From the NCBI RefSeq assembly GCF_031628175.1, contig NZ_JAVLVT010000003.1:62001-126000 (forward strand): a DNA stretch of 64,000 bases, in the 5' to 3' direction. The notes beneath the pieces are model-generated. The model did not search any database and was not told the origin of the DNA. It saw only the letters and a program-made list of their open reading frames with translations. Position numbers and translations under genes: made by a program. Each line of letters starts with the position of its first letter. The stretch's first letter is position 1. Positions 7,601 to 15,740 of this stretch are shown piece after piece. Source of the stretch: Lipingzhangella_A rawalii (GTDB lineage: Bacteria; Actinomycetota; Actinomycetes; Streptosporangiales; Streptosporangiaceae).

Positions 7601-9571
7601 ATGGCCACCGCAACCCCGATCGGAACCGCAGATACAGCCGAATCCGCAGCGGACCCGGCGTCGACAGCGCGCAGACTGCCGGACTGGACCCGGCGCCCGG
7701 GAGCCCAGATGGCGGGGGTACTGCTCCTGCTGGTGGCCGGCTACCTGGTGGCGCGCGTCGTCGACCTGCCCGCCTGGCTCGGCACCTTCCCGGATGCCCT
7801 GGGGGCCTGGATCATGGCCCGCCTGGACGCCGTCTACGAGTGGGTGGTTGCCAATCGCAACGCGAGCCCGCTGTTCCTGTACTTCCTGAACTACATCTCG
7901 GTTGGTCTCGGATCGGCCGTCTCCTGGATCAACCAGGGGCTTACCGCGCTCAGCTGGCCGGGTGTCGTCCTGCTGGGGTCCCTCGCCGCCTGGCGGGTCG
8001 CCGGATGGCGGGTCGCACTACTGGTGGTGGCCACATTCGGGGTCTTCGGACTCACCGGGTTGTGGAACGAGGCGATGACCACCCTGGCGTTGATCATCAC
8101 CTCGGTGGCGCTGGCACTGCTGGTCGGCATCCCGATGGGTATCCTGGCCGGTCGCAGCGACCGGTTCCACGCACTGATCCGGCCGGTTCTGGACTTCATG
8201 CAGATCATGCCGGCGTTCGCCTACCTGCTGCCGTTCGTGTTGTTGTTCGGCATCGGCAACCCGGCCTCCGCGGTTGTGACCACCGTGTATGCGATTCCAC
8301 CGGCGGTTCGGATCACCGCGATGGCCATCCGACAGGTGGATCCGGGGGCGGTGGAGGCCACCACCTCGCTGGGCTCCACCTCCTGGCAGCTGCTCACCAA
8401 GGTGCAGCTGCCCATGGCCAAGCGCACCATCCTGCTCGGTGTGAACCAGACGATCATGCTGGCGGTCTCCATGGTCGTGATCGCTTCGGTGATCGGAGCC
8501 GGTGGTCTCGGTGACGCGATTTACGACGCCCTGGCCAAGGTCAACGTCGGCGAGGCGTTCACCGCCGGTCTGGCCATCGTCATGCTGGCCATCGCCATGG
8601 ACCGGGTGACGGGCGCGGCCGGGCACGGGGCACACACCCCCGACATTCCCCCGGCGCTGCGGATTCCCACGCTGCTCGGTGGCGGCCTGGTGGTTGCCCT
8701 GGGTGCGGTGATCGCCTGGATGCTGGACGTGGATGGCTGGCCGGACGCGTGGTCCTTCGACCTGGCCTCCCCGGTCAACGCCGTGAACGAGCAGATCCAG
8801 GCGACGATCGGCGATGCCAGTGCCGCGGCGGGCACCCTGCTGTTGGAATGGGTACTCAACCCCCTGAGCGCGCTGCTCACCCAGACACCGTGGGTGATCG
8901 TGGTCCTGTGTGCCACCGCCATCGGCGCGGTCGTCGGTGGTTGGCGCATTGCCGCGACCGCCGGCCTGTCCATCCTGGCCACGGGCCTGCTCGGGGTGTG
9001 GGACAACAGTATGGACACCCTCTCCCAGGTGTTGGTGGCCGCTGCCGTCACCATCGGGCTGGGTGTGGTGATCGGCGTGCTTGCCGCACGCAGCGACGTG
9101 TTCGCCGCCATCCTGCGTCCGATTCTGGATGCGATGCAGACGCTGCCGCCGTTCGTTTACCTCATCCCCGCGGTGGCGTTGTTCAGTGTGGGCCGGGTCC
9201 CCGCCCTCGCCGCGGCAGTGGTGTTCGCACTTCCGCCGGTGATTCGCCTGGTCAATGACGGGATCCGGGGCGTCTCCGGCAACGCGATGGAGGCGGCCCG
9301 GTCCCTCGGGTCGACCTCCTGGCAGCTGCTCACCAAGGTGCAGCTGCCACTGGCCCGGTCCTCGCTGCTGCTGGCCGTCAACCAGGGAATCATGATGGTC
9401 CTCGCGATGGTGGTCATGGGGGCGCTGGTCGGTGCCGGTTCCCTGGGCTACGACGTCGTGTTCGGTCTGGCCCAGAACGAGTTGGGGCTGGGGCTGACCT
9501 CGGGACTCGCCATCGTGTGCCTGGGACTGTTCCTGGACCGCGTTACTCAGGGGAGGAAGTCCAATGCGTGA
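7601..9571 (+). CDS. proW: Glycine betaine ABC importer permease, tandem-duplicated double-length ProW
   Basis: A 656-residue membrane protein carrying two complete binding-protein-dependent permease domains, one near residues 160-340 and one near 480-650. Each has its own EAA loop (AVEATTSLGSTSWQLL and AMEAARSLGSTSWQLL). Usual ProW proteins have one domain and work as dimers; here one chain can supply both halves of the pore. The two EAA regions share a 35-base identical stretch. The start at 7601 directly follows the ProV stop. The preceding hydrophobic segments match the N-terminal helices of ProW, and a similar set is repeated before the second domain, so nearly the whole permease was duplicated. 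Confidence 0.9.
   Translation: MATATPIGTADTAESAADPASTARRLPDWTRRPGAQMAGVLLLLVAGYLVARVVDLPAWLGTFPDALGAWIMARLDAVYEWVVANRNASPLFLYFLNYISVGLGSAVSWINQGLTALSWPGVVLLGSLAAWRVAGWRVALLVVATFGVFGLTGLWNEAMTTLALIITSVALALLVGIPMGILAGRSDRFHALIRPVLDFMQIMPAFAYLLPFVLLFGIGNPASAVVTTVYAIPPAVRITAMAIRQVDPGAVEATTSLGSTSWQLLTKVQLPMAKRTILLGVNQTIMLAVSMVVIASVIGAGGLGDAIYDALAKVNVGEAFTAGLAIVMLAIAMDRVTGAAGHGAHTPDIPPALRIPTLLGGGLVVALGAVIAWMLDVDGWPDAWSFDLASPVNAVNEQIQATIGDASAAAGTLLLEWVLNPLSALLTQTPWVIVVLCATAIGAVVGGWRIAATAGLSILATGLLGVWDNSMDTLSQVLVAAAVTIGLGVVIGVLAARSDVFAAILRPILDAMQTLPPFVYLIPAVALFSVGRVPALAAAVVFALPPVIRLVNDGIRGVSGNAMEAARSLGSTSWQLLTKVQLPLARSSLLLAVNQGIMMVLAMVVMGALVGAGSLGYDVVFGLAQNELGLGLTSGLAIVCLGLFLDRVTQGRKSNA
8378..9348 (+). 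repeat. 35-bp identical direct repeats at the two EAA loops of the permease gene
   Basis: Bases 8378-8412 and 9314-9348 are identical over 35 positions (offset 936) and encode TSWQLLTKVQLP in both permease domains. The rest of the two halves has diverged considerably, so this stretch is either under very strong constraint with shared codons or kept identical by gene conversion. Confidence 0.85.
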
Positions 9572-10550
9572 GCCGTGGACCGCCCGGACCACCCGCTCGC
9601 TGCGGGCGGGCGCGGCCGTGGCCGTGTCCACCGCGGTGCTGTCCTCCTGTGCCGTGCAAACCACCGCACTGGTGCAGGACCCGGGAACCGTCCGCATCGC
9701 ACTGAATGGATGGGTTGGCTACGAGGCCTCGGCCGAGGTGCTCGCCCACCTACTCGAGGAGGAGCTGGACTACGAGGTCCAGCTGATGCGGCTGGACGAA
9801 CAGCCCTCCTGGCAGGCCCTGGACCAGGGCGTGCTGGACGTGATCGTGGAGAACTGGGGGCACGAGGACCTCCTCGAACTCTACGGGCCCGACGGCAACG
9901 GCACGGTCATCGACGGCGGGCCGAACGGTAACGAAGGCAAGATCGGCTGGTACATGCCCGAGTACCTCGTCGAGGAATATCCCGGAATCAACACCCTGGA
10001 GGGGCTGCACGAGCACGCGGAGGTGTTCCAGACCGCCGAGACCGGGGATGCGGGGGAGTTCCTGGCCGGCGATCCCGGGTTCGTCACCCAGGATCAGGGA
10101 ATGATCAACGCCTTCGACCTGGACTACGAGATTGTCTACGCCGGCTCCGAGGCGGCTCAGATCACTGAGGTCCGCAACAGGTACGCCAATGAGGAACCGG
10201 TGCTGTTCTACTTCTACGAGCCGCAGTGGTTGTTCAACGAGCTGGACCTGGTGCGGGTGGAGCTGCCCGAGTACGAGGAGGGCTGCGCCGACGATCCCGA
10301 GTACGTGCCCTGCGACTACCCGGTCTACGATCTGAACAAGATCTTCCGGGTCGGCTTCGCGGTGGACGGTGGTCCCGCCTACCAGCTCGTGGACAACTGG
10401 ACGTGGACCAACGCGGACCAGAACGAGGTGGCCGGCATGATCGCGGACGAGGGCATGGACCCGGCCGAGGCCGCCGAGGAATGGGCCAACGACAACCCGG
10501 ACGTTTGGCAGGAGTGGATCCCCGACGGAACCGCCGAGGACCACAACTAA
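9564..10550 (+). CDS. proX: Glycine betaine-binding lipoprotein of the ABC importer
   Basis: A 328-residue solute-binding protein. The N-terminus has a positively charged start, a hydrophobic stretch and a lipobox VLSSC with the lipidated Cys at residue 29. The mature part follows the OpuAC fold (TVRIALNGWVGYEASAEV, VIVENWGHED, IGWYMPEY), with the Trp/Tyr residues that form the aromatic cage for quaternary ammonium compounds. It is very acidic, as expected for an exposed protein in a salt-adapted organism. It overlaps the permease by eight bases and has GGAGG just upstream. It should deliver betaine to ProW/ProV. Confidence 0.9.
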   Translation: MREPWTARTTRSLRAGAAVAVSTAVLSSCAVQTTALVQDPGTVRIALNGWVGYEASAEVLAHLLEEELDYEVQLMRLDEQPSWQALDQGVLDVIVENWGHEDLLELYGPDGNGTVIDGGPNGNEGKIGWYMPEYLVEEYPGINTLEGLHEHAEVFQTAETGDAGEFLAGDPGFVTQDQGMINAFDLDYEIVYAGSEAAQITEVRNRYANEEPVLFYFYEPQWLFNELDLVRVELPEYEEGCADDPEYVPCDYPVYDLNKIFRVGFAVDGGPAYQLVDNWTWTNADQNEVAGMIADEGMDPAEAAEEWANDNPDVWQEWIPDGTAEDHN

Positions 10551-10583
10551 CGTCCGGGGAGGACGACAGCCAGACGGCAGCTG

Positions 10584-10637
10584 ACTGGGTCGGTGTCTGC
10601 TACCTCCGCTCACCGCGGATGCGGGCACCGACCCAGT
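10584..10637. terminator. 12-bp inverted repeat between convergent genes
   Basis: ACTGGGTCGGTG at 10584-10595 is perfectly complementary to 10626-10637, with a 30-base loop. It spans the convergent ends of proX (plus strand) and the small membrane protein (minus strand); its right arm lies inside the latter's coding end. It is a plausible bidirectional terminator, though the loop is long and no T-run follows. Confidence 0.4.
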
Positions 10638-10833
10638 AGACGTTGAGTGCGGCCACGAAGGTGCCGGCACTCAGCACCACGGTCAGCGGTACGGACGCGG
10701 CCCAGACCCAGGCCAGCACGGCGCCGGTACCGAGAACGGCGACTCCGAAGAGCGCCAGACCCAGCCGCATCCACAGTGCGCTCGCGGGGCGGTCATGGCT
10801 GCCGAACGCCCCGCGTACGCCGTCACGACCCAC
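10600..10833 (-). CDS. Small two-helix membrane protein, DUF6343-like
   Basis: A 77-residue protein from a GTG at 10833 with GGGAGGA nine bases upstream. A short basic N-terminus ending in SALWMRL is followed by two hydrophobic helices (ALFGVAVLGTGAVLAWVWAA and VLSAGTFVAALNVYWVGARI) and a basic tail. The arrangement, and the motif of Ser-Ala before the first helix, resemble the actinobacterial DUF6343 family, whose function is unknown. It lies downstream of purL on the same strand, 86 bases away, and may be co-transcribed. Confidence 0.6.
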   Translation of the reverse strand: MGRDGVRGAFGSHDRPASALWMRLGLALFGVAVLGTGAVLAWVWAASVPLTVVLSAGTFVAALNVYWVGARIRGERR

Positions 10834-10919
10834 GGCCGTCGTCCTCCCGTGTCGAGATGTTCCTACTGCCGGCGATACCCGCCGGGGCGCCGGCACTAAC
10901 CGGTCCGACGCCACGCGCC

Positions 10920-13220
10920 TCAGCCGTCGAACAGGGCAGGCAGGGTGGCTGTGTGCGCGGCTGCCAGTTCGGACAGTGGGACGGTGAACTCGCCGCCGGT
11001 GTGCGTGACGCTCAGGCTGGCGCCACCCACCGTCCCCAGAGCTGTGGACACAACACCGTGTTCCCGGCACAGCTCCCGCAGGCGTTCCTCCTGCGGGCTG
11101 TCCGCCGCCACCGAGACCAGCACGCGGGCCGCCGACTCGCTGAAGAGGTCCTCGAAGGCGTCCCCAGGAAGGTGCACCGTGCAGCCCACGTTGCCCCGCA
11201 GGCAGGATTCGGCCAGGGCGACCCCCAACCCGCCGTCGGAGAGGTCGTGGGCCGACAGGAGGAGTTCTTCCCCGGCCGCCCCGGACAGGATCCGGGCCAG
11301 CGCCTCCTCAGCGTCCAGGTCCACCTGTGGGGGATGCCCCCCCAGGTGTCCATGGACCACCTGGGCCCAAGCCGACCCGTCCAACTCCGGACGGGTCGTA
11401 CCGAGGAGATAGATCCGCGCCTGGTCCGGGCTCGTCGGGAACGCGCTCGCCAGCCGGGTGTGCACATCGTCGATGACACCCAGCACACCCACCACCGGTG
11501 TGGGGTGGATCGCGCTGTCGCCGGTCTGGTTGTAGAAGCTGACATTGCCCCCCGTCACCGGGGTGCCGAGTCGTTGGCAGGCGTCCGCCAGGCCACGCGC
11601 GGTCTCCGCGAACTGCCACATCACCCCCGAATCCTCGGGTGAGCCGAAGTTGAGACAGTCGGTCACGGCCAGCGGACGTGCTCCAGTGCTCGCCACGTTG
11701 CGGTAGGCCTCGGCCAGGGCGAGTTGGGCGCCGGCGTAGGGGTCCAGGCGCGAGAAGCGTCCGTTGCCATCGACCGCGAGGGCGATCCCTCGGGCGCTGT
11801 CCTCGGACACGCGGAGCACCCCGCCGTCGTGGGGAGTCGCGAGCACGGTGTTCCCGCGCACGTGGCTGTCGTACTGCTGTGTGACCCAACGTGGGTCGCA
11901 CACCCCGGGGGAGCCCAGCACCCGCAGCAGCTGCTCGCGCAGCTCACCGGGGCCCGGGCGCTCCAGGTGCGTGGCCGAGTCCCGCTGGAGGCCGTCCTGC
12001 GTGGCGGGGCGGGCATAGGGACGCTGGTACACGGGCCCCTCGTCCGCCGCGGTACGTGGCGGAAGATCGACGATGGTCTGCCCCTGCCAGGTCATCACCA
12101 GGCGGCCACCACGCTCGTGCTCCTCGGAGGACACGTCGGTGACCTCGCCGATCACGGTGGCCTCCACCCCCCACTTGTCGCAGATCGCCGCGAAGCGGTC
12201 CAGCTTCTGCGGCGTCACGACCGCCATCATGCGTTCCTGCGACTCGCTCATCAGGATCTCTTCGGGGGTGAGTCGATGATCACGCAGCGGGACTTTGTCC
12301 AGCGAGATCCGCATGCCACCGGTGCCCCCCGCGGCGAGCTCCGTGGTCGCACAGGAAACCCCCGCGGCCCCAAGGTCCTGAATTCCCTCCACCAGGTCGT
12401 TCGCGAACAGCTCCAGGCTGCACTCGACCAGGAGCTTCTCCAAGAACGGGTCCCCGACCTGGACACTGGGCCGCTTCGCCTGACTCTCGTCCTCGAAGGT
12501 CGCGCTCGCGAGTACCGAGGCCCCGCCGATGCCGTCCGGCCCGGTGGGTGCCCCGAACAACACCACCAGATTTCCGGGGCCCGCGGCCTGGGCGAGCTTG
12601 ATGTCCTCGTGGCGCAACACCCCCACGCACAGGGCGTTCACCAGGGGGTTTCCCGCGTACCCGGGGTCGAAGCCCAGTTCGCCGCCGATATTGGGGAGTC
12701 CCAGGCAGTTGCCGTAGAAGGAAATTCCGGAGACGACGCCGGGCAGGACCCGGGCGGTGTCCACAGCGTCCGCGGGACCGAAGCGCAACGCGTCCAGCAC
12801 GGCGACGGGGCGGGCTCCCATCGTCAGAATGTCCCGCACGATCCCACCAACACCGGTCGCGGCGCCCTGGTGGGGTTCCACATAGGACGGGTGATTGTGG
12901 GACTCGATCTTGAAGGTCACCGCGTGTCCATCGCCGACGTCCACGACACCGGCGTTCTCGCCCATCCCGACCAGCAGCGCATCCGTGTGCGGCGCCTTGT
13001 CGCCGAACTGGCGAAGGTGGGCCCGTGAGCTCTTGTAGGAGCAGTGTTCGCTCCACATCACCGAATAGATGGCGAGTTCCGCCGCCGTGGGGCGACGGCC
13101 CAGGATGTCCCGGACCCGCGCGTACTCGTCGTCGGCCATCCCGAGTTCCGCATAGGGCTGCGGAGTGTCCGGACTCCCCTCGGCGGTGGCGACGGTGTCG
13201 ATCAGGGGCACCTCAGGCAT
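10920..13220 (-). CDS. purL: Phosphoribosylformylglycinamidine synthase, large subunit (PurL)
   Basis: A 766-residue small-type PurL. It uses ATP and ammonia handed over from PurQ to turn FGAR into FGAM, the fourth step of purine synthesis. Recognisable parts are the N-terminal YSVMWSEHCSYKSS, the ATP-binding region around VGDGHAVTFKIESHNHPS, the AIRS-like domain repeats, and a C-terminal half with LAVTDCLNFGSPE. Length is normal for the PurSQL type. It is the last pur gene of a minus-strand cluster, 32 bases after a repeat-bearing anchored protein and about 600 bases from purQ. No strong RBS is seen before the ATG. Confidence 0.95.
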   Translation of the reverse strand: MPEVPLIDTVATAEGSPDTPQPYAELGMADDEYARVRDILGRRPTAAELAIYSVMWSEHCSYKSSRAHLRQFGDKAPHTDALLVGMGENAGVVDVGDGHAVTFKIESHNHPSYVEPHQGAATGVGGIVRDILTMGARPVAVLDALRFGPADAVDTARVLPGVVSGISFYGNCLGLPNIGGELGFDPGYAGNPLVNALCVGVLRHEDIKLAQAAGPGNLVVLFGAPTGPDGIGGASVLASATFEDESQAKRPSVQVGDPFLEKLLVECSLELFANDLVEGIQDLGAAGVSCATTELAAGGTGGMRISLDKVPLRDHRLTPEEILMSESQERMMAVVTPQKLDRFAAICDKWGVEATVIGEVTDVSSEEHERGGRLVMTWQGQTIVDLPPRTAADEGPVYQRPYARPATQDGLQRDSATHLERPGPGELREQLLRVLGSPGVCDPRWVTQQYDSHVRGNTVLATPHDGGVLRVSEDSARGIALAVDGNGRFSRLDPYAGAQLALAEAYRNVASTGARPLAVTDCLNFGSPEDSGVMWQFAETARGLADACQRLGTPVTGGNVSFYNQTGDSAIHPTPVVGVLGVIDDVHTRLASAFPTSPDQARIYLLGTTRPELDGSAWAQVVHGHLGGHPPQVDLDAEEALARILSGAAGEELLLSAHDLSDGGLGVALAESCLRGNVGCTVHLPGDAFEDLFSESAARVLVSVAADSPQEERLRELCREHGVVSTALGTVGGASLSVTHTGGEFTVPLSELAAAHTATLPALFDG

Positions 13221-13252
13221 GTGCGGTTGTTTCCGTTCGCTCGTGCTGGTGG

Positions 13253-13828
13253 CTAGTGCTGGGCATTCAGGATCACGAGGTGGGCCACGTCGTCCTCACC
13301 CGCGGGTTGTGGTGAGCCCTGGACGACGACCTTGCTGTTCGTGAGTGCGGCATCCTCCCAGTCCACACCCTCGGGATCCTCTTCGCCGGGAGGAAGAAGG
13401 AGCGCGAAGTCCCCGTCCAGCAGCGTGGTGTAGACCGTATCGATGGCCTCGTCCCCGTCCAGGTCCGCACTCTCGACCCCGGCCACGCGTCCGCACTCGG
13501 TGGCGTCGCATTCCTCACCGAGGTCGGAGTACTTGATTTGGTCCGGTGGTGAACCAAGGACGTTGAGCTCCGGCGCGTCGGCGAGGTCCTCTGGGGGACC
13601 AGGGTCCTGCGCACCCCCGGGCAGGTCCTGCGGCGGAGGTTGTTGGGGGGCGTCCCGCGCCGTTGGGGGACCAGGGTCCTGCGCACCCCCGGGCAGGTCC
13701 TGCGGCGGAGGTTGTTGGGGGGCGTCCCGCGCCGTGATCAGCCCGACCGCTCCGGTGACAACGAGTCCGAGAATGCAGATTCCCACCAGGATTTTCATCA
13801 TGGTGCGGGTGCGCAGCAGCGACATCAT
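13253..13828 (-). CDS. Membrane-anchored hypothetical protein with 24-residue tandem repeat
   Basis: A 191-residue protein starting at an ATG that overlaps the purQ stop by four bases. A basic start and one hydrophobic segment (ILVGICILGLVVTGAVGLI) anchor it in the membrane. Then comes a Pro/Gln/Gly-rich spacer made of two identical 24-residue units beginning TARDAPQQPPP, and an acidic domain with four-residue spaced Cys (CDATEC) and the EF-like stretch ESADLDGDEAIDT. I do not recognise the domain. It probably projects outside the cell. Its tight coupling to purQ, inside the purine cluster, is unexpected. Confidence 0.7.
   Translation of the reverse strand: MMSLLRTRTMMKILVGICILGLVVTGAVGLITARDAPQQPPPQDLPGGAQDPGPPTARDAPQQPPPQDLPGGAQDPGPPEDLADAPELNVLGSPPDQIKYSDLGEECDATECGRVAGVESADLDGDEAIDTVYTTLLDGDFALLLPPGEEDPEGVDWEDAALTNSKVVVQGSPQPAGEDDVAHLVILNAQH
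13592..13735. repeat. Perfect 72-bp tandem duplication
   Basis: Units 13592-13663 and 13664-13735 are identical in all 72 bases. The length is a multiple of three, so the frame of the anchored protein is kept. Perfect identity even at silent sites points to a recent or continually homogenised event. Confidence 0.95.
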
Positions 13829-14535
13829 GGTGTTCCCAGCGGCAAGGCGGGTTCGGGCTGTCGGTCCAGGTGGTCCAGCACGGAGGTGAACACGCCCAGG
13901 CCGTCGGTGGAGGGGCCGGTCAGTGCCTCGACGGCGTGCTCCGGATGCGGCATGAGCCCCACCACGTTGCCGTGCTCGTTGGTCACGCCGGCGATGTTGC
14001 GCCGGGAACCGTTCGGAGCGTCACCCACGTAGTAGGCCACCACCCGCCCGTCGCGTTCCAGGGCGTCCAGCGTGGCGTCGTCGGCAACGAAGTTGCCCTC
14101 CCCGCTCTTCAGGACGATGGTCAGCTCCTGGTCCGCAGAGTAGGCACGTGTCCAGGCCGTTTCGGCGGTTGCGATCCTGATCCGCTGTTCGGTGTTCACG
14201 AAACGCAGCGACGCGTTTCGGGTGAGGGCCCCGGGCAGTAGCTGGCTCTCGCACAGGATCTGGAAACCGTTGCAGATTCCCAACACCGGCAGGTTCCCGG
14301 ACTGAGCGGCAGGAATGACCTCCCGCATCACCGGGGAGAAGCGGGCGATCGCGCCGCAGCGCAGATAGTCGCCGTAGGAGAACCCTCCGGGGAGAACCAC
14401 GGCGTCCACCCCGGCGAGGTCGGGGTTGCCGTGCCACAGGGCGACAGGTTCGGCACCGGCGAGGCGCACGGCGCGCGCCGCGTCCACATCATCGAGGGAA
14501 CCTGGGAAGGTGACGACGCCCACACGGGCAACCAT
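13825..14535 (-). CDS. purQ: Phosphoribosylformylglycinamidine synthase, glutaminase subunit (PurQ)
   Basis: A 236-residue class I glutamine amidotransferase that supplies ammonia to PurL. The N-terminus RVGVVTFPGSLDDVDAARA is typical. The nucleophile Cys is in LGICNGFQIL, and the His/Glu pair is in MPHPEHAVE near the C-terminus. The length matches the PurSQL type. The ATG has GGAG about seven bases upstream. It lies 71 bases after the RsbW-like gene and overlaps the repeat-bearing protein by four bases. Confidence 0.95.
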   Translation of the reverse strand: MVARVGVVTFPGSLDDVDAARAVRLAGAEPVALWHGNPDLAGVDAVVLPGGFSYGDYLRCGAIARFSPVMREVIPAAQSGNLPVLGICNGFQILCESQLLPGALTRNASLRFVNTEQRIRIATAETAWTRAYSADQELTIVLKSGEGNFVADDATLDALERDGRVVAYYVGDAPNGSRRNIAGVTNEHGNVVGLMPHPEHAVEALTGPSTDGLGVFTSVLDHLDRQPEPALPLGTP

Positions 14536-14606
14536 GGGTAGTCTCCGAAGTCACGCAGGGTACGGGTATGCCTGGCCTCCCTGGCGGGAGCCGGGCGCCT
14601 TCGAGA

Positions 14607-15122
14607 CTACCCGCTGACCATAGGGAAGATGGATCCGGAGCCCGGGGCGCCCAGCGGGCAGGTGCCACTGGAGTCAGGGGCGGACGCGGGCCGTTCCCGG
14701 GAGCTGTGCTGGCGTGGTGGTCGCGGTTGGGACGGGAACCGCTTGTGGAGGTAGACCCGAGTCCCACCATTCCCGGCGGTACGAAAGCCCACCTGGTCCA
14801 CGAGGCCGTGCATCAGCAGGATTCCCCGGCCCGATTCAGCCTCGATCGGGGGAGGGGTAGGGCGGCCGATATCGAAGGCGCGGCCGGAGTTGCTGATCTC
14901 GATGTCGCAGAACTCCCATTGGATTCGAGCGCAGACCAGGTATCCGGAGGCGCCGTCCCCATGTTCCACCACATTGCCGCACGCCTCCGAAACCGCGGCC
15001 AGAATGTCGTTGCGACTTTCGGTGTCCACCCCACTCGCATCCAGGGCAGCCCCGAGGAAATCCCGCACCACGGCGACCGTGCAGGCCTTCCGTGGAAGTT
15101 CGATCGAGAAACGCTCGTCCAT
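14607..15122 (-). CDS. RsbW/SpoIIAB-like ATP-binding anti-sigma/kinase protein
   Basis: About 171 residues from MDERFSIELPRK at 15122; the frame is open further upstream but that part looks non-coding. It is a GHKL ATPase: the N-box ILAAVSEACGNVVEHG, the G1 region ISNSGRAFDIG and the G2 region ESGRGILLMHGLVDQV. This is the fold of anti-sigma-factor serine kinases (RsbW, SpoIIAB) common in actinomycetes as partners of STAS proteins. A low-complexity tail of about 40 residues follows the domain. It sits between purS and purQ, both on the same strand. A STAS protein occurs 26 kb away in this window, but nothing shows that the two interact. Confidence 0.8.
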   Translation of the reverse strand: MDERFSIELPRKACTVAVVRDFLGAALDASGVDTESRNDILAAVSEACGNVVEHGDGASGYLVCARIQWEFCDIEISNSGRAFDIGRPTPPPIEAESGRGILLMHGLVDQVGFRTAGNGGTRVYLHKRFPSQPRPPRQHSSRERPASAPDSSGTCPLGAPGSGSIFPMVSG

Positions 15123-15213
15123 CGGTCGCCCCTGAGCGTCGATTGCTACACCGGCGATTCTTCCCGGTCGGAAATTAATGAAACCGGGTCTGTGGAGCGA
15201 TGGTCGGTCCACC

Positions 15214-15456
15214 CTAGTGGACGTGCACCTCGAAGTCCTCGATTACCGGGTTGGCGAGCAGGGTTTGAGCTATCTGTCGGATGTCCGTCATCGTCTGTTC
15301 GTCCGGTTCTCCGTCCACCTCAACCTCGAAGCGTTTGCCCTGGCGAACCTGGGAGATGCCGGTGAACCCGAGGCGTTCACAGGCCCCGGCGATGGCCTGG
15401 CCCTGAGGGTCCAGGATCTCCGGCTTCAGCATGACGTTGACGATGACGCGGGCCAC
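15214..15456 (-). CDS. purS: Phosphoribosylformylglycinamidine synthase subunit PurS
   Basis: An 80-residue protein from a GTG at 15456 with GGAGG four bases upstream. It reads VARVIVNVMLKPEILDP, then QGQAIAGACERLGF and the C-terminal NPVIEDFEVHV, all normal for PurS, the small bridging subunit that holds PurQ and PurL together. It is the first gene of the minus-strand purine cluster. The 284 bases between it and the divergent sigma factor must contain the pur promoter. Confidence 0.92.
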   Translation of the reverse strand: MARVIVNVMLKPEILDPQGQAIAGACERLGFTGISQVRQGKRFEVEVDGEPDEQTMTDIRQIAQTLLANPVIEDFEVHVH

Positions 15457-15740
15457 GTGTCCTCCAGAGGTGTGTTGTCGGTCACCGTGCCTCCCGTGCT
15501 CGTCTGGGAGACGGTGCTGGGGACACGGTCGGGGGCCGAACATGCGCGGTTCGCAGGGTACGGCACTGTGGGGGCCGTTCGGCCGTCCTCGCCGGCCGTG
15601 GTCGCCGTGCCCGCCCGTCCGCGCGGCATGGCGCGCCCTGGCCAGTGACCGGAATCACCCCGTGCCTGGTCATCATTAGCGGGCTCTGTGCGCGTCTGAC
15701 TGGATGGTAAGGATCTTCGGTCGTCCCACAGGGGGAGAAC

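Noticed and set aside
8018..9697. Long minus-strand open frame (about 560 codons) opposite proW and the start of proX
   Set aside because: Translation is His/Gln/Arg/Gly-rich, the usual mirror of a GC-rich membrane protein gene; the plus-strand product is unmistakable.
15650..15690. GGAAT near 15652 as a SigR-type autoregulatory promoter for the sigma gene
   Set aside because: No GTT follows at 17-19 bases, so the consensus is incomplete.
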